From Cladophialophora immunda (taxonomy: Eukaryota > Ascomycota > Eurotiomycetes > Chaetothyriales > Herpotrichiellaceae): 64,000 nt of DNA. The translations under genes and the position numbers were made by a program. The first letter of the stretch is position 1; each line of letters begins with the position of its first letter. The DNA is taken from contig NW_015622545.1 of NCBI RefSeq assembly GCF_000835495.1, positions 372,001 to 436,000 on the forward strand, read 5' to 3'. The notes beneath the pieces were generated by a model. The model was not told the origin of the DNA. It saw nothing but the letters and a program-made list of their open reading frames with translations, and made no database searches. This document shows, piece after piece, positions 53,391 to 64,000 of the stretch.

Positions 53391-55637
53391 TCAGTCGGCA
53401 GTCGCGGTCGAGGTTGGAGTGCTGCAATCGGTGTCGCAACCCCCGTCCTTGGGGCTTCGGCTTGTGGATTCTTCGAAACTCATACTCGCAGCAGAGGGGG
53501 AACAGCCAATGTCGATCAATGTGCGCGAGATACTGATCCTCCGTGGACGTACGGGCGTCGCCGTCCCACCCTCGACAACCGAGTCTTCAGGCGAAGGAAT
53601 CGTTGCGTCTAGGCGATATCCCCAGCGGACTACTGGATCGCCAAAATCGTCGTACGCAATCAACTTTTCGCATCTTTCGGCTGTCGTATATGCATTTCCA
53701 CTGGCGTACGCTTTGAGCAAACCCATATTCTTACCGTCCTGAGTATTTTCGATGTCTGGATCTGTCTCATAAAGATGCTTTATTGACGCCAATGAGCTCA
53801 TACATCGCTCCTTGACCTGCCACTTCTCCGACTCGCTAAGCGATCTGACCTCGAAGAGCTCTCCAGCACGCGGCACGAGCAGACTCTCTTCCACAAGTCG
53901 CTGAATCGTGTAGTCAAGCACCTTCTTGGTCCAGCGTGGTGATTTCAGTCGCATCTGCAGGGAGCTTCCATCGATCTGCAATCCCGCGGTGGTCTGTGTT
54001 GTGAGATAGCCTACAGCCATTCGCAGGAGAATTATGAGTAAGGGGGAGTTCGGGGGTTCTAGCCCTTCAGAAAAGAGGAGACAGGTATAACAAAAGTGCT
54101 CCGCAGGTACAGTAGCAGAGGTGACGCTTTCAACGCGGCCATAGCATTTGCTATGCTGCCAACCGTCACATACCTCGCAGTAGAGCTAGTCTGGTTAGCC
54201 GCTGCACAGAATAGCTTACGACCTGCGTACCATTGAACTTGATCTTTGCTGACTTCCACATTCACAGTTGATGCGACTCGATCGATTAAGCCGTTTGATC
54301 TTCCCTTCGGCTAGCAAGTCTTGATCAAATGCATTTCCACATTCGCCAGCCTTTCCGCTCTGAATGGCATAGCAGTGTATGAGAAGCTCTGTGAGCTTGG
54401 TGATACGGAGATTGAGACCCTTTGCTTTCGGAGAACTTGGAGCAGAGGGATCTTTGGACGTGTTTCCGTCTTGACCTGACCTCAGCACTGTGAAGGTCTG
54501 CTTCTCAAGGGGTGTCAACCCCGTTGGCAGATTTATACCGACACCGTGTGTAATGGGTTGTTCGCTTGATGACTTCTCAGGATCAGAGGCTCTCAAGCGT
54601 TTCGCACTAGGTATTGGGCCGTCCCTAGGGCGTTTTGATACGGGAAGCGAATCTCTCAAGGTAGAGAGTAGGTTATTGCTCTGGCTGGAGGACGTCTTCT
54701 GCATTGCCTGCAACTGTCTGCTCATTTCCGTGTCTTGCAGATCAATCGATGGTTCTTCTCTTGCCGCACTTTGAACGCGTACTGCAACACGCACTCGGTG
54801 GTGTCCACATTCTAGGATCCCTACCACGTCGTCGTCTTGTTTCAGCAAGGCCCCACACATTGCGTGACCTTCCTCCTCTTGGTATTCATCTTTGTCTATG
54901 AAGCCGGGTGGCTGATATACCATAGGACACGTCTCATTGTATGTGAGACTCATTCCAAGCTTCCGACGAGCTATACTCGCAGTCAGTTCTCGCCTTGCAG
55001 CAGGATGAGACGGTCACACCTGGCAAACGAGGCAGATTCCTCAGCGAGCGAAGCAGAGCCCGTATCGCAGCCTTGAAACTTTTGTGTACGTTCTCCAAGA
55101 CGAAAGCGTGATCCGCCAGACTTAATCGCACGCTGATGATGCGATCACGTTCGTAGGCAAAAGTGAAATGGTAAGTCTCAACAATCTCCTGATTGCTTCC
55201 TGTTGCTTTGGTCACAAACACTCGGAGGCTCTCTAGGTAATTTCGATGCAAGGCATCAAATACTCCTTGCTCCTAAATGGAAATTAGCGGACTCCTCATG
55301 TGCCCGGATATTCATGGCTTACAAGCATATCAAGGATTTGATCAGCGCGTTGATGCCCTCCACGGACGAGGAGTTTGATCTCTTGACCTTCACCAGCAGT
55401 CAACGAAGTGAGAGCTTGAAAAGCAGAGTACAAGCTCCCTCCAGCAGGCGGGTCGTCTTCGAGAGTGATCTGATCGACATAGCGCGTGCGGAAGCAGGGC
55501 GAAGTCCATGGAATGAGCTCTCTTGTGTGAGCGATACAGGCCAAAGATGCGTTGAGGAAGATCTGAACCACCGCGATGCTTTCGGCTTGGGAAAGAGTTC
55601 GTTCAGAAGGGGGAGCAAGGAGGATCTGCTGTGCCAT
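53391..55637 (-). CDS. hop1: Meiotic chromosome-axis protein Hop1 (HORMA, PHD, winged helix)
   Basis: Four exons: 55323-55637, 55020-55272, 54231-54970 and 53391-54185, giving 700 residues. Introns are 45-50 bp; the last has branch GCTAACC. The joins rebuild QILDML|EQGVFDALHRNYL, RLP|ARRKLGMSLTYNETCP and SSSM|LYCEVCDGWQHSKC. The HORMA domain covers about residues 10-230. A PHD finger (about 418-472) has a full C4HC3 set: CEC, CEVC, H, C, then FCYTC. A winged-helix region follows (RWTKKVLDYTIQRLVEESLLV). RRISISRTLIDIG (651-663) near the C-terminus is a candidate closure motif. Family knowledge: Hop1 coats meiotic chromosome axes, oligomerises through HORMA-closure-motif binding, binds nucleosomes through the PHD-winged-helix region, and directs break formation and inter-homologue repair. 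Confidence 0.93.
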
Positions 55638-57148
55638 TATTGCGAACTCCTGACATCGAAACTGTGATGGTGGAGGGAGAAGAATCAGCAATTGGAAGTG
55701 ATAGAGGCAGCTGCCGGGGATGCTCGGTCTCTGGATTTCTGAACTTCACAGGACCGAAGTTCACGAAGAAACTTGTCATATCCATTATCAACCTGATGCT
55801 CAATAAGATTTGCAGATCATAACCTGAACTTCCAGCTTAATTGACTCATCAATCTACAAACATCTGTTTTAATCAGCTTGATGCGTTGGCCGATCGCATG
55901 TCCAGACGGTCACTCGGCTTCATCCAGTTGTGAGGAAACACAGATCAATCGGAACACCGCCTTGTTTATTCAGAATCAGCAGCGCATCTGTTCGGGCGCC
56001 CCCTCGGTACAGAAGCAACAGGATCTTGCTAGCAGTCTGGTTGACAAAGCTCAAAAATAGTCTTCAGCAAAGATCAGTAGCGGTTGTCTGGTAGAGCATT
56101 GACAACGATTTGCCTATCTGAGTAGAGATGAGCCGCCAAAAGAGCCATCGAGGCGGCTAACAAGCGAGCTGGGTAGGCAGGAGCTGACGACATCGCCCAA
56201 GTCCAACAGTCAATCACAAGCTGGCTGCCCTGGTGGCGAAGGCGAGGGGGAAAACTCGTTCTTCCGTGTTATTATTATTGCGGTGATGGCAGTGGCGCGG
56301 CAATAATTGCAGCTAAAAAACATCCGCCAGAGAAAAGCCTCGGTGAGAAAATGGCATTGTCTGACAGAGTGCTTTCTGCTTCGGCATCGCCAGCTTTGAT
56401 CAGAGGCAGTCCTTATGTGCCCTGAGCATCAGTGTTATCTCACTGCGTGCTGAGGTGGAGGCTGAAGACCGCGTATTTTTCTTCGCGTCTGACGAAGCTT
56501 TTAGGCACTTCCTGGGCCTGCAAGCGCGCGCCAAGGCTCAAGTCCCCCCCAATTCTTTCGCTCCGAATCTCTTTCAGCGGTTCAGGCTCGAACGGTGACC
56601 AGCCTGGGCCAATCCTGTAGGGCCAGTCACGCCCTGGTCTTCGCCGTCGCCGTCGCTCGCTCCTTTGCCATCTCTGCTGGCTCCGCCCGCTCTCCATGCC
56701 TCCCACTCTCCCGACACATACCAAAACACCTCGTTCCTTGAACTGCCTCATTAATCCACTGCCTCAACCTAGTCCACCCGACTTTGGCGCTTTGACAAGA
56801 GTACGTTGCTTGACGAAGGACCATGTCATCCTTCTTTTGCTCCAATTTCGAACAATAGCAGACCTTGATCGAACCTTCGCTATGTTTCAGGCCTAACCCG
56901 ACCTTCACACAAGACGAACCGGCTCTTCCAGTTTCAACGCAAATATCTCTTTCTGCCGCCGACTCTTTCGCTTTTCCAAGCCCTCAGGCTGGCTGTTAAT
57001 CCAACGGACCGGTATTTCACGTATTGACTGCATGGTGCTCTCCCGAACCCTCACGAATTACCACGACGCGACCCTTATCTGCTCTCCTCTGGCAGATGCT
57101 TTTTGTCCACAGACTTGACAGATTCGAACGGTGAAGAACAAGAATACA
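55638..57148. other. 1.5-kb divergent intergenic region HOP1 / CDC4-like
   Basis: Shared upstream region of two divergent genes. The 500 bp before the CDC4-like ATG is pyrimidine-rich and probably a long leader. No RNA gene or conserved small frame was recognised. Confidence 0.5.
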
Positions 57149-60100
57149 ATGGATGAGGATATGGTGGATACCGGTCTTCGTGGCAGGCACCGGTCTGTCC
57201 GGCGGAGGACTGAACTTGGACAACGCCAACGAAGTAAAGACAACTCAGGCCATGCCAGAACCATGGACTCGGACAGCTTGCTTGGCCAATTCTCATTTGC
57301 ACCAGCTACACAAACCACTGTTGTCACTACAACCACTACTACCACCACCAATTTCCCTCCTTTCATCATACGTCCCGTGCGGCGGACAAAAGACCTGGAT
57401 CTCAAGCAGTATCCTTTGGCAGCTAGCCCTACCCCGGCCGGCCTGAAGAAGATACACTTTGAAATCGGTGGAAAGCACACAATTTTTCGCGAGGCAGAAG
57501 ATACGACGCTGGCACTGGAGCAGTTCCAAGAGGAACAACGGACTCTTCGAAATGGCAATGGGGCAGTCCAAACCGTAGAGAAATTCCCATCCAACACTGG
57601 TTCTACAACAGGCTCAAAGTCGACCTCCCTTCGACGAAGAGTGCAGAGGAGACCGGCCTCTCCAGAGTCTATCACTGACAGCGAAGATCAAGGGCAATCG
57701 CGAGAACCTTCCTTTACGTCAGGTGGAGCTGGTCCATCCACGAGATATCGCCCCGAACCTGTTGCATCAAATTCCTATTACCAAACCTCAAACCCAATCA
57801 CGCCAGATAGTATCCCGAAATCCAGCAACGGATCCCGCATGCTCAATATGCGAGACATGCGAGAGCCACGGGAGCAGGCTAGTTCATCCAGAAGCATGAG
57901 CACACTTCTGCCCTCGCCAAACATGGGCCAGCTGCCGCCATTTTCAAACATACAGCCCTCATCACCAAGACCTAGGCAATGTCATTCCCTAGAATCAGAA
58001 GATGGGACGGCCGCTTCATCTGATCGCTCTCATCTCGAACGGAGGACTCATAGAGATATTTCACAAGAAACAGCGGTGCCTACGCCACCTATAATCGAGG
58101 ATGCTGAGCAGTCTTCAACAAGGCCTCAAAGTCGGCGTGCTCTATCATCCGTACCAGCTCGGTTACATGTCGCCGAAAGCCCATCTGTACAGGACGGAAG
58201 TCTTCCTAGTCCGAGCCTTTCTCCTGTCACTGCTGCTGCAACACTACAGAGTGCTGGGTACTTTGCTGATGTCGACTCAAGCTCGGAGATTGCCTCGCAG
58301 CATGATGGGATATCAAGAGCTCTTGTTCCAGACAGACAGTCGCCCAACTCCCTGCCCCCCCGACTCGATTCTCACCAGCTCTCTCGGTTTGCCAATGGCT
58401 CAGTCACCGAAATCCCGGCAATGCTTGACTATTTCGAAGCGATCCCGGATGAACTTAAGAGTTACGTTATGCACCAACTGCTTCGCCGATGCCCCAAGTC
58501 CACACTTCAAGTCGTTGCGGACGCCGTCAACCCTGCATTGAAGTGCGACTTCCTTTCCCTGCTTCCACCAGAGCTGTCACTTAATATCCTCAAATACCTT
58601 GATGTCAAGAGTCTTTGCAGGGCAGCACAGGTGTCGAGAAAATGGCGCCAGATGGTCAATAGTGATGAAAGAGCCTGGAAAGAACTATTTGATGCAGACG
58701 GATTTACATTGCCGGAAGGAGAGTTGCAGCAGGCCATCGCTGAAGGTTGGGGCTGGCAAGATCCATCCGGTCCCTATGGATACGAAGAGAACCTCGCCGG
58801 CTCGGCTTCTACCAAGTACGACACAACCGCAGAGGCCTATTCGCTCGCAGAAGAGTCCCACAATAGGTTTAGTGGAATCCTTCGATCGAAACGCAAGGCC
58901 TCCACGATGCTGTCCAATCGAAACAAACAGGTCAAACGTGTCAAATCCGAATCCCGAGAAGCCTCGGTTGACGTCACTTCTTTGGAATTGTGGAACGACA
59001 TGTCCTCTGCAGACGGCCCATATAATGCGGCACACTCGGCGATGATGGCAGTTCCCCAACCGGATATTGGTCTGTCAAGTCTTACCGGCCTACATCTCTA
59101 TAAATCCCTCTATCGGAGACACCACCTTATCCGAAGAAACTGGATGTTTGAAGATGCGAAACCTCAACATATCGCGTTTCGCGCGCACGACTCCCACGTT
59201 GTCACTTGTCTCCAGTTTGATACCGACAAGATCGTGACGGGGAGTGATGATAACAACATCAATGTTTACGAGACCAAGACCGGGATCTTGAGGGCGATCC
59301 TGTCGGGACACGAAGGCGGGGTCTGGGCTTTGCAATATGAGGGAAACACCCTGGTTTCAGGGTCGACAGATCGGTCCGTACGAGTCTGGAATATTGAAGA
59401 AGCACGGGAAACCCAGGTCTTCCGCGGACACACGTCAACTGTACGATGCCTCCAAATCGTGTCCCCCGTCCAAGTTGGAGAAACTGCAGAAGGAAGGCCT
59501 ATCATGATGCCAAAGCAGCCTCTTATCATCACAGGATCCCGTGACTCTACTTTGCGAGTGTGGAAGCTTCCTCGGCCAGAAGACCCAATTTTCATCCAAG
59601 CTGAGAATGAGGTTGATGCGGACGATTGCCCCTACTTTCTACGGACCTTGTCCGGTCACCAGCATTCTGTCCGTGCAATCGCAGCTCACGCAGATACCCT
59701 TGTAAGCGGAAGCTATGATTGCACGGTTCGTGTCTGGAAGATATCCACCGGCGAGACTATCCATCGCCTTCAAGGCCACACCCAGAAGGTTTACAGTGTT
59801 GTCCTCGACCATGAACGCAACCGCTGCATAAGTGGCTCCATGGACAACATGGTGCGAATTTGGGACCTGAACACCGGCTCCCTCAAATATTGTCTGGAAG
59901 GACATACATCCCTTGTCGGTCTACTGGACTTAAACTGCGACAAACTCGTCTCTGCAGCAGCCGACTCGACACTCCGCATATGGGACCCAGAGACTGGACA
60001 ATGCAAAGCCACTCTGAGCGCACATACAGGTGCTATCACATGCTTCAAGCATGACGGTCAGAAAGTCATCTCCGGCTCTGACAGGACTTTGAAACTGTGG

Positions 60101-60413
60101 AACATCAAAACCGGCGAATGCGTCAAAGACCTGCTCTCCGATCTCAGCGGAGTTTGGCAGGTGAAATTCAACGAAAGGCGCTGCGTTGCGGCAGTGCAGC
60201 GCGATGGATTGACATTCATAGAGGTACTTTCTCACTCTTGGGCTCTGGTGTCAAGCTGGCTAACTTCCCCTGCAGGTTCTAGACTATGGCGCCGCCCGTG
60301 ACGGCATTCCTGATTACAATCTCGGGCGAAGAATCGTGGTCGACGCCGATGGGATGGAGGCGAATCACGACGACAACGCCTATTTGGATCTGGACGGCAC
60401 CGTTGATGCATGA
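57149..60413 (+). CDS. cdc4: F-box/WD40 ubiquitin-ligase adaptor, Cdc4/Fbw7 type
   Basis: Two exons, 57149-60223 and 60276-60413, give 1070 residues. The 52-bp intron has donor GTACTT, branch GCTAAC and acceptor CAG, and joins in phase 0 to FIEV|LDYGAARDG. The start is the ATG at 57149; an in-frame GTG lies six codons earlier. Residues 1-460 are Ser-rich and disordered. An F-box follows at about 468-515 (LSLLPPELSLNILKYL...W...ELF), then eight WD40 repeats at about 680-1025, with clean GHxxxVxxL...SGSxDxxVRVW signatures. Family knowledge: the F-box docks on Skp1 in an SCF complex and the propeller binds phosphorylated substrates for ubiquitination and degradation, for example cell-cycle regulators. 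The first WD repeat order and the long N-terminus fit Cdc4/Pop1 rather than the sulfur-control Met30/SconB type. Confidence 0.9.
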
Positions 60414-61336
60414 TGTCTTTCCCAAGCAATAAACCAGACCTGAAGTTGATATACTTCGGTTTTCGAAACGACGCCAAGAGGCAAGAAAGATACACCCTGT
60501 GATGAATCATGACTCGGCCACTCTTCTCAGCGTCTGCGTAATTTCGAATAACACGACAATCACTGTTTAATGATTTTGCTTTATGATGATACCTTTGACA
60601 CCCAAATGAAGGCTTAGATGACGACTTATCAACTTTGCCAATATGATTACGGCATGCCAACGATTGAGTCTTGTTTACGAGCTGCTTTGTCTATCCATAT
60701 TGGCCGGATGATCTACCTCGAACTGGCATGGGAGTGAGGCGTTTCCACATGGATGGAAGCCGGTCTTGAACTAGGACAGTACTTTGCTTGCTCATGGATA
60801 TTTTCCTGAAAAAGAAACTCAAAAATGGATGTTCGAATTGTTGATCGCGCTGCTTGGAGAGCGCGCCCAGGATTTCTCGACCTCCCAGCTTTGAGGGCAT
60901 TGTTCTTAATTCGCTAAACATAGCCATCCATACCATACGGACACATACGCAATGAACATGTTTACGGTCTTTCCAACCTCAAGCGCTATGTACCCTTCGA
61001 TCCAAGACTGCAGGGCTGTCAGTGATGAGAATAGCGTGGAGAGGGCTGTCCATTGTTCGGATCATTAGGTCTACAACAGCAGCATTGGGCTGTATGACAA
61101 AGGTGTTCACGACACCGCGGGCCCAAGGTCCGTGAGAAGCCTTCTACTCTTGATCCGCACCAGGTCTGCTTCACATATAGTACATGCATTCATCCCCTGC
61201 AACGCTCTACCGTCTCCACAACCAGTATGGTAACTGGCCGACCCACAGAGTCTCCATGCCCGATATCTCAGAAACGCCACCGAACGGAATCGCTGCACTT
61301 TCTTTCCCTCCCGTCTATCCGCTCCAGTCCGGTCCT
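60414..61336. other. Convergent intergenic region
   Basis: About 920 bp between two convergent genes, AT-rich near 60420-60680 and probably 3' UTRs. No further feature. Confidence 0.5.
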
Positions 61337-63253
61337 CTATTGCCTCCTCCTTCTCCGATTCGAGCTCGACCCGCCGCCAGAGCGTGGCTCGGGGTCGGCG
61401 AACATGGACTCGAAAGCGTCGAAGCCTTGGGTGACGCCTTTGCCCGTCAGAGCAGGCGGGTCGCGAGCTGGCTGGGTGGTCATGGACTCGTTCTGGCGCG
61501 CCGTCGTCGCCGGAGCTTTCTGACGACGGCGTTTGGTTTGTTGAGGCTGCTGCTGCCGCTGCCGTCTGCTCGGCTTGGGTGGTTCCGCAAACATGGCTTC
61601 AAAGGCGTCCAAGCCCTGCGAGACGCCTTTCCCGACGAACCCCGGTTGCTGCTGCGTTGTAGGCTTGGGTTGCGAGGGATTTGGCTCCGATGAAATGGTG
61701 CTTGTCTCTGCCACAGCTCGGTTCTGACGCCGTTGGTGGAGAGTCCGGGATTGCTGTTGTTTCTTCAACTTGGACGGTTTCGGTGGGTCCGCAAACATCC
61801 CTTCAAAGGCATCGATGCCTTGCGAGACGCTTTTGCTGGAGAGAGGCGAGTGCGAGGGTGTCTTATTGGCGGAGGGAGATACGGGAAATGCAGGGGGTTC
61901 GGACGTGCATTCAAGCGGACTCGCTACGTGCTCCGCAATGGTATTCGTACTCTCGGGCTTTGGGTGGGCTCGAGAATTCAACTCTTTGTATACGAAATCA
62001 AGTTGGTCGTGTAAAGACGAGCTAGCGTTGGCCTTTTCAGAACTGCGGCTCCCGGGCTTTCTCAAAGAATCAAAGACCCTAGGTGGCTCGCGGTGTCCTT
62101 GGGCTTCGGTTGAGGTTGAGGCACTTGCTTCTGAGCCAGTGCCCAAGATCTCACGCATGAATTCCTGGAGGCTCAAGTTTGGGAGTGCTGTTGATGCACT
62201 TCCTGGCGACTGTGCAGGTTCCGATTCGGATTCCTTCCCTTGGATCAAATGCGATATCTCGGCGCCGATGGGGCTAGGGCGACTCGAGGCGCTTTTACTG
62301 ATGACTTTGTGGGCCACGGCTTTGTCCATGGCATACCACTCCAGGTTCGCGGCCCTGAGAATGGCCCATTGCAGATTCTTCAGGCCAAGGGCATTTTCGT
62401 TTGCCCCTTTCGTTGTCAAGATATCTTCGAGCGATCCGACAGCGATCATCTCGCCTAGCATCAAGGCCGATTTGCCCTCGAATTTGGCCTGACCGCGCAG
62501 TCTCGTCAATGCTTCACGAATGTCGCCTTCTGATACTTTGGAGCTCAATCGATCACACTTTGTGGCGACAATCTGGAACGGAATCCCAAGCTTGTGGAAG
62601 ATCTCCAGCATGTGACGGTCGGCAGCCATGACGCCGTGTCCGCTGTCAACGAGCAGAAATGCCCTTCTCAGGTTTCTTCGGTTGTTCAGGTATGACACAA
62701 TCTGAGCACCCCATTCGGACCTGCTCCCGAAACCATACCCAGGCATATCGACGAGAGTGACTTTAGGGTTGACATCTCCATCCCACCCTTTTATGGCCCC
62801 TCCAGTGTCGTCTCTTGCTGCCAATGCCCACGCAGCCATGACCTGGGTCATTCCAGGGGTGGCACCGACTCGATTAAGATCTGAAGAGGTAAGGGCGTTG
62901 ATCAAGGTGGATTTGCCAACATTGGACCGGCCAACAAAGATGACTTCTGGCACAAGGATGTTCTGCGGCGAGGACTTCGAGGAGCGCCGCCAGGGTTCCG
63001 AGGTTTTCCAACCTGTTCCCGTCCATGTCCTTGAGGGTTTATGGTTTTGAAAGAAGTGTGCAGCTGCAGCTAAGTTCTCCTTGGTTGGAGGAGTGGTATC
63101 CCAGTACCACGACCCGCTAACCTCTGAGGGCGAATCTTGGAGTTGGGGATGCGTGGAGGACAATCTGCGCCGGCCATTTTGCAGCTCGACCAGACGTTGT
63201 CGGAGACGAGATCGCGAGACCAGCCGGCAAGCGGAGCAAGTGAAGTTTTGCAT
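61337..63253 (-). CDS. Mitochondrial EngB/YihA-type GTPase (Mrx8-like) with repeated C-terminal tail
   Basis: Intronless, 638 residues. The N-terminus (about 1-35) is rich in Arg and Ser without acids, like a mitochondrial presequence. The GTPase domain (about 100-325) has G1 GRSNVGKS (108-115), G2 Thr132 (GATPGMTQ), G3 DMPGYG (169-174), G4 TKCD (231-234) and a G5-like segment near 280 (MIAVGSLEDI). Family knowledge: EngB-type GTPases assist large-subunit ribosome assembly in bacteria, and fungal Mrx8 acts in mitochondrial translation. The C-terminal 300 residues are not in bacterial EngB. They contain three copies of SQGxDAFExMFA(D/E)PPKP-like sequence starting at 474, 542 and 605, separated by Gln/Arg/Lys-rich linkers. 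Typical relatives are 200-350 residues, so the tail is an unusual addition. Confidence 0.88.
   Translation of the reverse strand: MQNFTCSACRLVSRSRLRQRLVELQNGRRRLSSTHPQLQDSPSEVSGSWYWDTTPPTKENLAAAAHFFQNHKPSRTWTGTGWKTSEPWRRSSKSSPQNILVPEVIFVGRSNVGKSTLINALTSSDLNRVGATPGMTQVMAAWALAARDDTGGAIKGWDGDVNPKVTLVDMPGYGFGSRSEWGAQIVSYLNNRRNLRRAFLLVDSGHGVMAADRHMLEIFHKLGIPFQIVATKCDRLSSKVSEGDIREALTRLRGQAKFEGKSALMLGEMIAVGSLEDILTTKGANENALGLKNLQWAILRAANLEWYAMDKAVAHKVISKSASSRPSPIGAEISHLIQGKESESEPAQSPGSASTALPNLSLQEFMREILGTGSEASASTSTEAQGHREPPRVFDSLRKPGSRSSEKANASSSLHDQLDFVYKELNSRAHPKPESTNTIAEHVASPLECTSEPPAFPVSPSANKTPSHSPLSSKSVSQGIDAFEGMFADPPKPSKLKKQQQSRTLHQRRQNRAVAETSTISSEPNPSQPKPTTQQQPGFVGKGVSQGLDAFEAMFAEPPKPSRRQRQQQPQQTKRRRQKAPATTARQNESMTTQPARDPPALTGKGVTQGFDAFESMFADPEPRSGGGSSSNRRRRRQ
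61382..61834 (-). repeat. Triplicated 20-residue motif in GTPase tail
   Basis: Three coding repeats within the GTPase gene, each with the core K(G/S)V(S/T)QGxDAFExMFA. They are spaced 68 and 63 codons apart. Conservation of the Asp-Ala-Phe-Glu and Met-Phe-Ala positions while linkers differ suggests selection on the motif. Confidence 0.85.
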
Positions 63254-63617
63254 CTAAGTCTCGAGGAGGAGTTGTGAAGCACTAAGGCCAGTCTTGAAGA
63301 AAGAGGTCAATGACAAGGACTGAATTTCGCCGTGCAGCGCGCGGCGACTTGGAAATTTTGAGAATCTTGCGGCGCGTTGGGCCCATAAGGTAAAAAGCCT
63401 GGTTTGGCTTGTCTCCGAGGCCGATCCCGCCAATCAAATACAACCTCAGCAGCCCAGCCCGGAAGCCTTCCAAACCCCCCTCCGACATGATTTCCTGTAC
63501 GTTTCCCCACACTCTGAAGAGGGCGAAAGCGCAGTGTGCGTATCTCAACAGCAAACTGGTTGGCATCGCTCTCTCTACCCAGCTTCTGGTGTTCATGCGA
63601 GCACTGTTCCATTCACG
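63254..63617. other. Divergent intergenic region GTPase / AP-3 sigma
   Basis: 364 bp between divergent ATGs, presumably both promoters. A minus-strand frame crosses it (63282-63656) but has no family resemblance and overlaps the AP-3 start. Confidence 0.5.
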
Positions 63618-64000
63618 ATGATCAACGCTGTTCTGGTCTTCAACAATAACGGCCAACCGAGACTGACAAAGTTCTACTCACAACTAGTTACGTGGGACCT
63701 CTTGAATCAACACCACATGTACTAACTCTCTTGTTCAGGACACGGCCACACAGCAGTCTCTTCTCTCCCAGATATTCACCCTTGTATCAGCTCGACCAGC
63801 TTCTGCCTGTAACTTCCTACCGCTTCCCCCCTTGTTGGCTTCCAGTGGCACGGGCACCAACACTTCACCCGACGCACCGACCCAGATCACGTATCGCCAT
63901 TATGCTACCCTCTACTTTATCTTGATCTCGACTTCTACCGAGTCTCCTCTAGCGTTGCTCGACTTCATTCAGGTGTTTGTCGAAGCTCTGGACAGATTAT
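63618..64000 (+). CDS. aps3: AP-3 complex subunit sigma (partial, cut by window end)
   Basis: Exon 1 63618-63686 and exon 2 from 63739 to the window edge, in frame throughout; about 110 residues are visible of an expected 160-200. The protein starts MINAVLVFNNNGQPRLTKFY, the small-adaptin signature in its AP-3 sigma form, and continues QQSLLSQIFTLVSARP and YATLYFILISTSTESPLALL then DFIQVFVEALDR. The last block is the conserved Y-x-x-L-Y-F...D.I..FVE..D core of sigma chains. The intron (52 bp) has a weak donor GTTACG but a perfect TACTAAC branch and a CAG acceptor. Family knowledge: AP-3 coats vesicles carrying cargo from Golgi or endosomes straight to the vacuole. A loop (LLASSGTGTNTSPDAPTQ) is longer than in yeast. 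Confidence 0.93.

Noticed and set aside
54216..55251. Separate small genes in place of HOP1 (frames starting MSLTYNETCP and MHRNYLESLR)
   Set aside because: They are internal exons of HOP1; splice signals join them in frame and rebuild one HORMA protein.
63282..63656. 124-codon minus-strand frame between the GTPase and AP-3 sigma genes
   Set aside because: It runs through the divergent promoter and overlaps the AP-3 sigma start; no family resemblance.

Overview
This window is nuclear DNA of a filamentous ascomycete (Pezizomycotina). Genes are mostly monocistronic, lie on both strands and are separated by 0.4-3 kb. Introns are short (45-94 bp) with GT...CTRAC...AG signals. Several products are typical of this group: a Clr5-domain protein, a HET-domain relic, fungal Gag1-like and Nif1/Dsf2-like proteins, and Mer3 with a cysteine-rich insert. 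Gene content and short introns fit a Eurotiomycete best, but the class is inferred, not shown. No prokaryotic, viral or intact transposon feature was recognised.

Layout, left to right. 1-2348 (-) is the N-terminal part of a DOCK-family Rho GEF cut by the window edge, divergent from SDE2 at 3106-4134 (+). A lone cytochrome P450 (4649-6419, +) and a small Clr5 protein (7359-7730, -) follow. 7.7-10.6 kb is a gene-poor, partly AT-rich stretch with a disrupted tRNA-Val-like locus (8539-8760). 10654-12080 (+) is a four-exon Ydj1-type J-protein ending in a CaaX box. A 3.2-kb gene-free stretch precedes a sulfate permease (15329-17863, +). Then come a GNAT-like protein (18733-20391, -), a Sel1-repeat Nif1/Dsf2-like protein (21025-23230, -), an HhH-GPD DNA glycosylase (25536-26699, -), an LPxExR-motif protein of unknown function (27731-29197, +) and a HET-like fragment (30009-30890). 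A Gag1-like clamp protein (31839-33263, -), a small membrane protein (34247-34798, -), the GPI inositol-deacylase Bst1 (35626-38712, -) and a zinc alcohol dehydrogenase (39217-40203, -) follow.

The right third holds two meiotic prophase genes on the minus strand: the crossover helicase MER3/HFM1 (41410-46249) and the axis protein HOP1 (53391-55637). Between them lie a Golgi nucleotide-sugar transporter (46687-48167) and a long disordered protein (49115-51346). The window ends with a Cdc4-type F-box/WD40 protein (57149-60413, +), a mitochondrial EngB/YihA-type GTPase with an unusual repeated tail (61337-63253, -) and, divergent from it, the start of AP-3 sigma (63618 onward, +).

Most genes are housekeeping or conserved fungal genes with no evident common pathway. 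The exceptions are the Mer3/Hop1 pair, which act together in meiotic recombination, and the secretory/endomembrane genes (Bst1, sugar transporter, AP-3 sigma), which are scattered. All exon joins were worked out by eye from splice signals and family resemblance; none is confirmed by transcripts. I found no convincing undescribed multi-gene system. The most unusual items are the GTPase tail repeats, the disrupted tRNA-like locus, a glycosylase with an incomplete iron-sulfur ligand set and an over-represented 9-base intergenic word.
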